Source: an uncultured Oscillospiraceae bacterium
Lineage (GTDB): Bacteria; Bacillota; Clostridia; Oscillospirales; Oscillospiraceae
DNA length: 6,040 bases
Direction: 5' to 3'
Assembly: GCA_900752305.1 (NCBI GenBank)
Contig: CAADUV010000158.1
Coordinates: 1 to 6,040 of the forward strand
A program made the translations under genes and the position numbers. A model generated the notes under the pieces. That model made no database searches and was not told the origin of the DNA. It saw only the letters and a program-made list of their open reading frames with translations. Shown here piece by piece: positions 5,002-6,040 of the stretch (positions are counted from its first letter, which is position 1; each line of letters starts with the position of its first letter).

Positions 5002-5637
5002 ATGGCAGACAAGAAGAAAAAGCAGTACACCAACGAGGGTATGGACAAGAGCTATCGCCACCTCTACAGCTTCGTGAAACCGCTGTTCATGCTCCTGTTC
5101 CCGTTCCGAAAAATTCACGCGGAAAATATCCCCGAGGGCAAAGTCCTCATCTGCCCCAACCACTTCTCCGACCTGGACCCGCTGATGGTCTGTTTCTCCG
5201 TACCGAAAAAGACCCCCATCCGGGTCATGGCCAAACAGGAGCTGATGAAGGTGCCCATTTTGGGCTGGCTCCTGCGCCGTGCGGGCATCTTCGGGGTCAA
5301 CCGGGGCAACAGCGACGTAGGCGCCATCAAGACCGCTATGAAGCACCTAAAGAGCGGCCGCAAGCTCCTCCTGTTCCCGGAAGGCACCCGGGTCAAGCAC
5401 GTGGACGAGAACGCCGGCAAGACCGGCGCCATCATGCTGGCCGCCCGGACGGGGACGCCCATCCTGCCCTGCTACTGCCAGAAGCGGAAGTTCCCCTTCC
5501 AGCGCACCTCCATCGTCTTCGGCACCCCTTACATGATCGAGGGGCCGGAGGGGCAGAAGGTGCCGTCCAGTGAGTACCACCAGTACGCCGAGGACTTGAT
5601 GCACCGCATCTACGCCCTAAAGGACGAGATCCAATGA
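5002..5637 (+). CDS. plsC: PlsC-type 1-acyl-glycerol-3-phosphate acyltransferase
   Basis: A 211-residue membrane-associated acyltransferase that adds the second acyl chain to lysophosphatidic acid to make phosphatidic acid. The four acyltransferase motifs appear in order: NHFSDLDP (53-60) with the catalytic His54-x4-Asp59, GVNR (98-101), FPEGTR (125-130) and the TPILP segment (152-156). A short hydrophobic stretch near the N-terminus (about 22-35, containing FVKPLFMLLFPF) probably attaches it to the membrane; there is no long transmembrane helix, as in other short PlsC proteins. Length is within the short-PlsC range (about 190-250). AGAGG (4988-4992) lies 9 nt upstream of the ATG, inside the end of cmk. 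The stop overlaps the ispH start as ATGA, indicating translational coupling. The family also contains acyltransferases with other acceptors, so the exact substrate is inferred from family and context. Confidence 0.92.
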   Translation: MADKKKKQYTNEGMDKSYRHLYSFVKPLFMLLFPFRKIHAENIPEGKVLICPNHFSDLDPLMVCFSVPKKTPIRVMAKQELMKVPILGWLLRRAGIFGVNRGNSDVGAIKTAMKHLKSGRKLLLFPEGTRVKHVDENAGKTGAIMLAARTGTPILPCYCQKRKFPFQRTSIVFGTPYMIEGPEGQKVPSSEYHQYAEDLMHRIYALKDEIQ

Positions 5638-6040
5638 CCGTCACTGTCGCAAAGACCGCCGGGTTCTGCTACGGCGTGAAGCGTGCGGTGGAGCTGGCTC
5701 AGCAGGCCGCCCAGGACGGCAAGCCCTGCGTGATGCTGGGGCCCATCATCCACAACGCCCACGTGGTGGACGCCCTGGCGGAGCAGGGGATAGGCTGCGT
5801 GAACAGCCCCGAGGAGGTGCCGGAGGGCAGCCGGGTCATCATCCGTTCCCACGGAGAGAGTCAGGCGGTGTACGAGCAGCTCCGTGCCCGCGGGGCGGAG
5901 ATTTTGGACGCCACCTGTCCCAACGTGGGGCGCATCCATGAGCTGGTGCGGAAGGCAGAGCAGAACGGCCGCCTGCCCGTCATCGTGGGGACGCGGACGC
6001 ACCCGGAGGTGGTGGCCACCGCCGGGTGGTGCCAGCGGGC
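5634..6040 (+). CDS. ispH: 4-hydroxy-3-methylbut-2-enyl diphosphate reductase (LytB), N-terminal part (3' truncated)
   Basis: The first 135 codons of IspH, cut by the window end. IspH is the last enzyme of the MEP pathway, reducing HMBPP to IPP and DMAPP with a 4Fe-4S cluster. Seen here: AGFCYGVKRAVE (9-20) with cluster ligand Cys12, GPIIHN (36-41) with substrate-contacting His40, RSHGE (71-75) with His73, DATCPNV (92-98) with second ligand Cys95, and THPEV (122-126) with His123 and the proton-relay Glu125. The third cluster cysteine would lie beyond the window. The ATG at 5634 overlaps the plsC stop by 4 bp, and AGGA (5621-5624) is 9 nt upstream. In many Clostridia the ispH product is fused to a ribosomal protein S1-like region; whether that holds here cannot be seen. 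Confidence 0.95.
   Translation, partial: MTVTVAKTAGFCYGVKRAVELAQQAAQDGKPCVMLGPIIHNAHVVDALAEQGIGCVNSPEEVPEGSRVIIRSHGESQAVYEQLRARGAEILDATCPNVGRIHELVRKAEQNGRLPVIVGTRTHPEVVATAGWCQR

Noticed and set aside
4414..5346. Minus-strand open frame (310 codons) opposite cmk and plsC
   Set aside because: Antisense shadow across two intact genes; composition bias and no motif.
1..6040. tRNA, rRNA, riboswitch, CRISPR, insertion sequence, prophage or toxin-antitoxin content
   Set aside because: No direct-repeat arrays, transposase motifs, terminal inverted repeats or RNA-gene signatures were seen; the window is nearly all intact housekeeping coding sequence.

Overview
This window looks like a core chromosomal segment of a high-GC, spore-forming Clostridia, most likely of the Oscillospiraceae type (the Flavonifractor / Oscillibacter / Lawsonibacter neighbourhood). 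The evidence is a GerW/YtfJ-like sporulation gene tail followed by a DacB/DacF-type carboxypeptidase and an RluB-type gene, and then the run FAD-oxidoreductase, cmk, plsC, ispH, an order I associate with Clostridia. The species assignment is an inference from gene order and base composition. All seven genes read on the + strand. The coding regions are GC-rich with strong third-position GC, and the one real intergenic region (2010-2142) is visibly AT-rich.

Layout. Positions 1-2009 are a tightly packed unit: the 3' end of a ytfJ (gerW)-like gene, overlapping by 4 bp a secreted D-Ala-D-Ala carboxypeptidase, then 22 bp and an RluB-type 23S rRNA pseudouridine synthase. Positions 2010-2142 form a regulatory region with a stem-loop at the rluB stop, a good vegetative promoter with an extended -10, a perfect 7-bp inverted repeat centred near the predicted transcription start, and six TTGCA words. 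It drives a MurR/RpiR-family regulator (HTH_6 + SIS) at 2143-3006, which ends in a strong intrinsic terminator (3017-3051). Positions 3063-6040 are a second packed unit: a BaiN/HI0933-family flavoprotein, cytidylate kinase, a PlsC-type acyltransferase and the N-terminal part of IspH, with gaps of 10 and 3 bp and a final 4-bp overlap.

How it works together. The first unit joins spore and cell-wall functions to ribosome modification. The last unit joins nucleotide (CMP/dCMP) phosphorylation, phospholipid acyl transfer and isoprenoid synthesis, with a flavin oxidoreductase of unknown substrate at its head. The RpiR gene sits between the two as an apparently self-contained, probably autoregulated transcription unit. 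Its terminator ends right against the Shine-Dalgarno sequence of the next gene, so transcription of the cmk-plsC-ispH unit must come from read-through, regulated termination, or a promoter inside the rpiR gene that I could not see.

No RNA gene, mobile element, CRISPR array or defence system is visible. I do not see a new multi-gene system here. The points worth a second look are regulatory: the operator-like palindrome, the TTGCA cluster and the terminator/leader arrangement.
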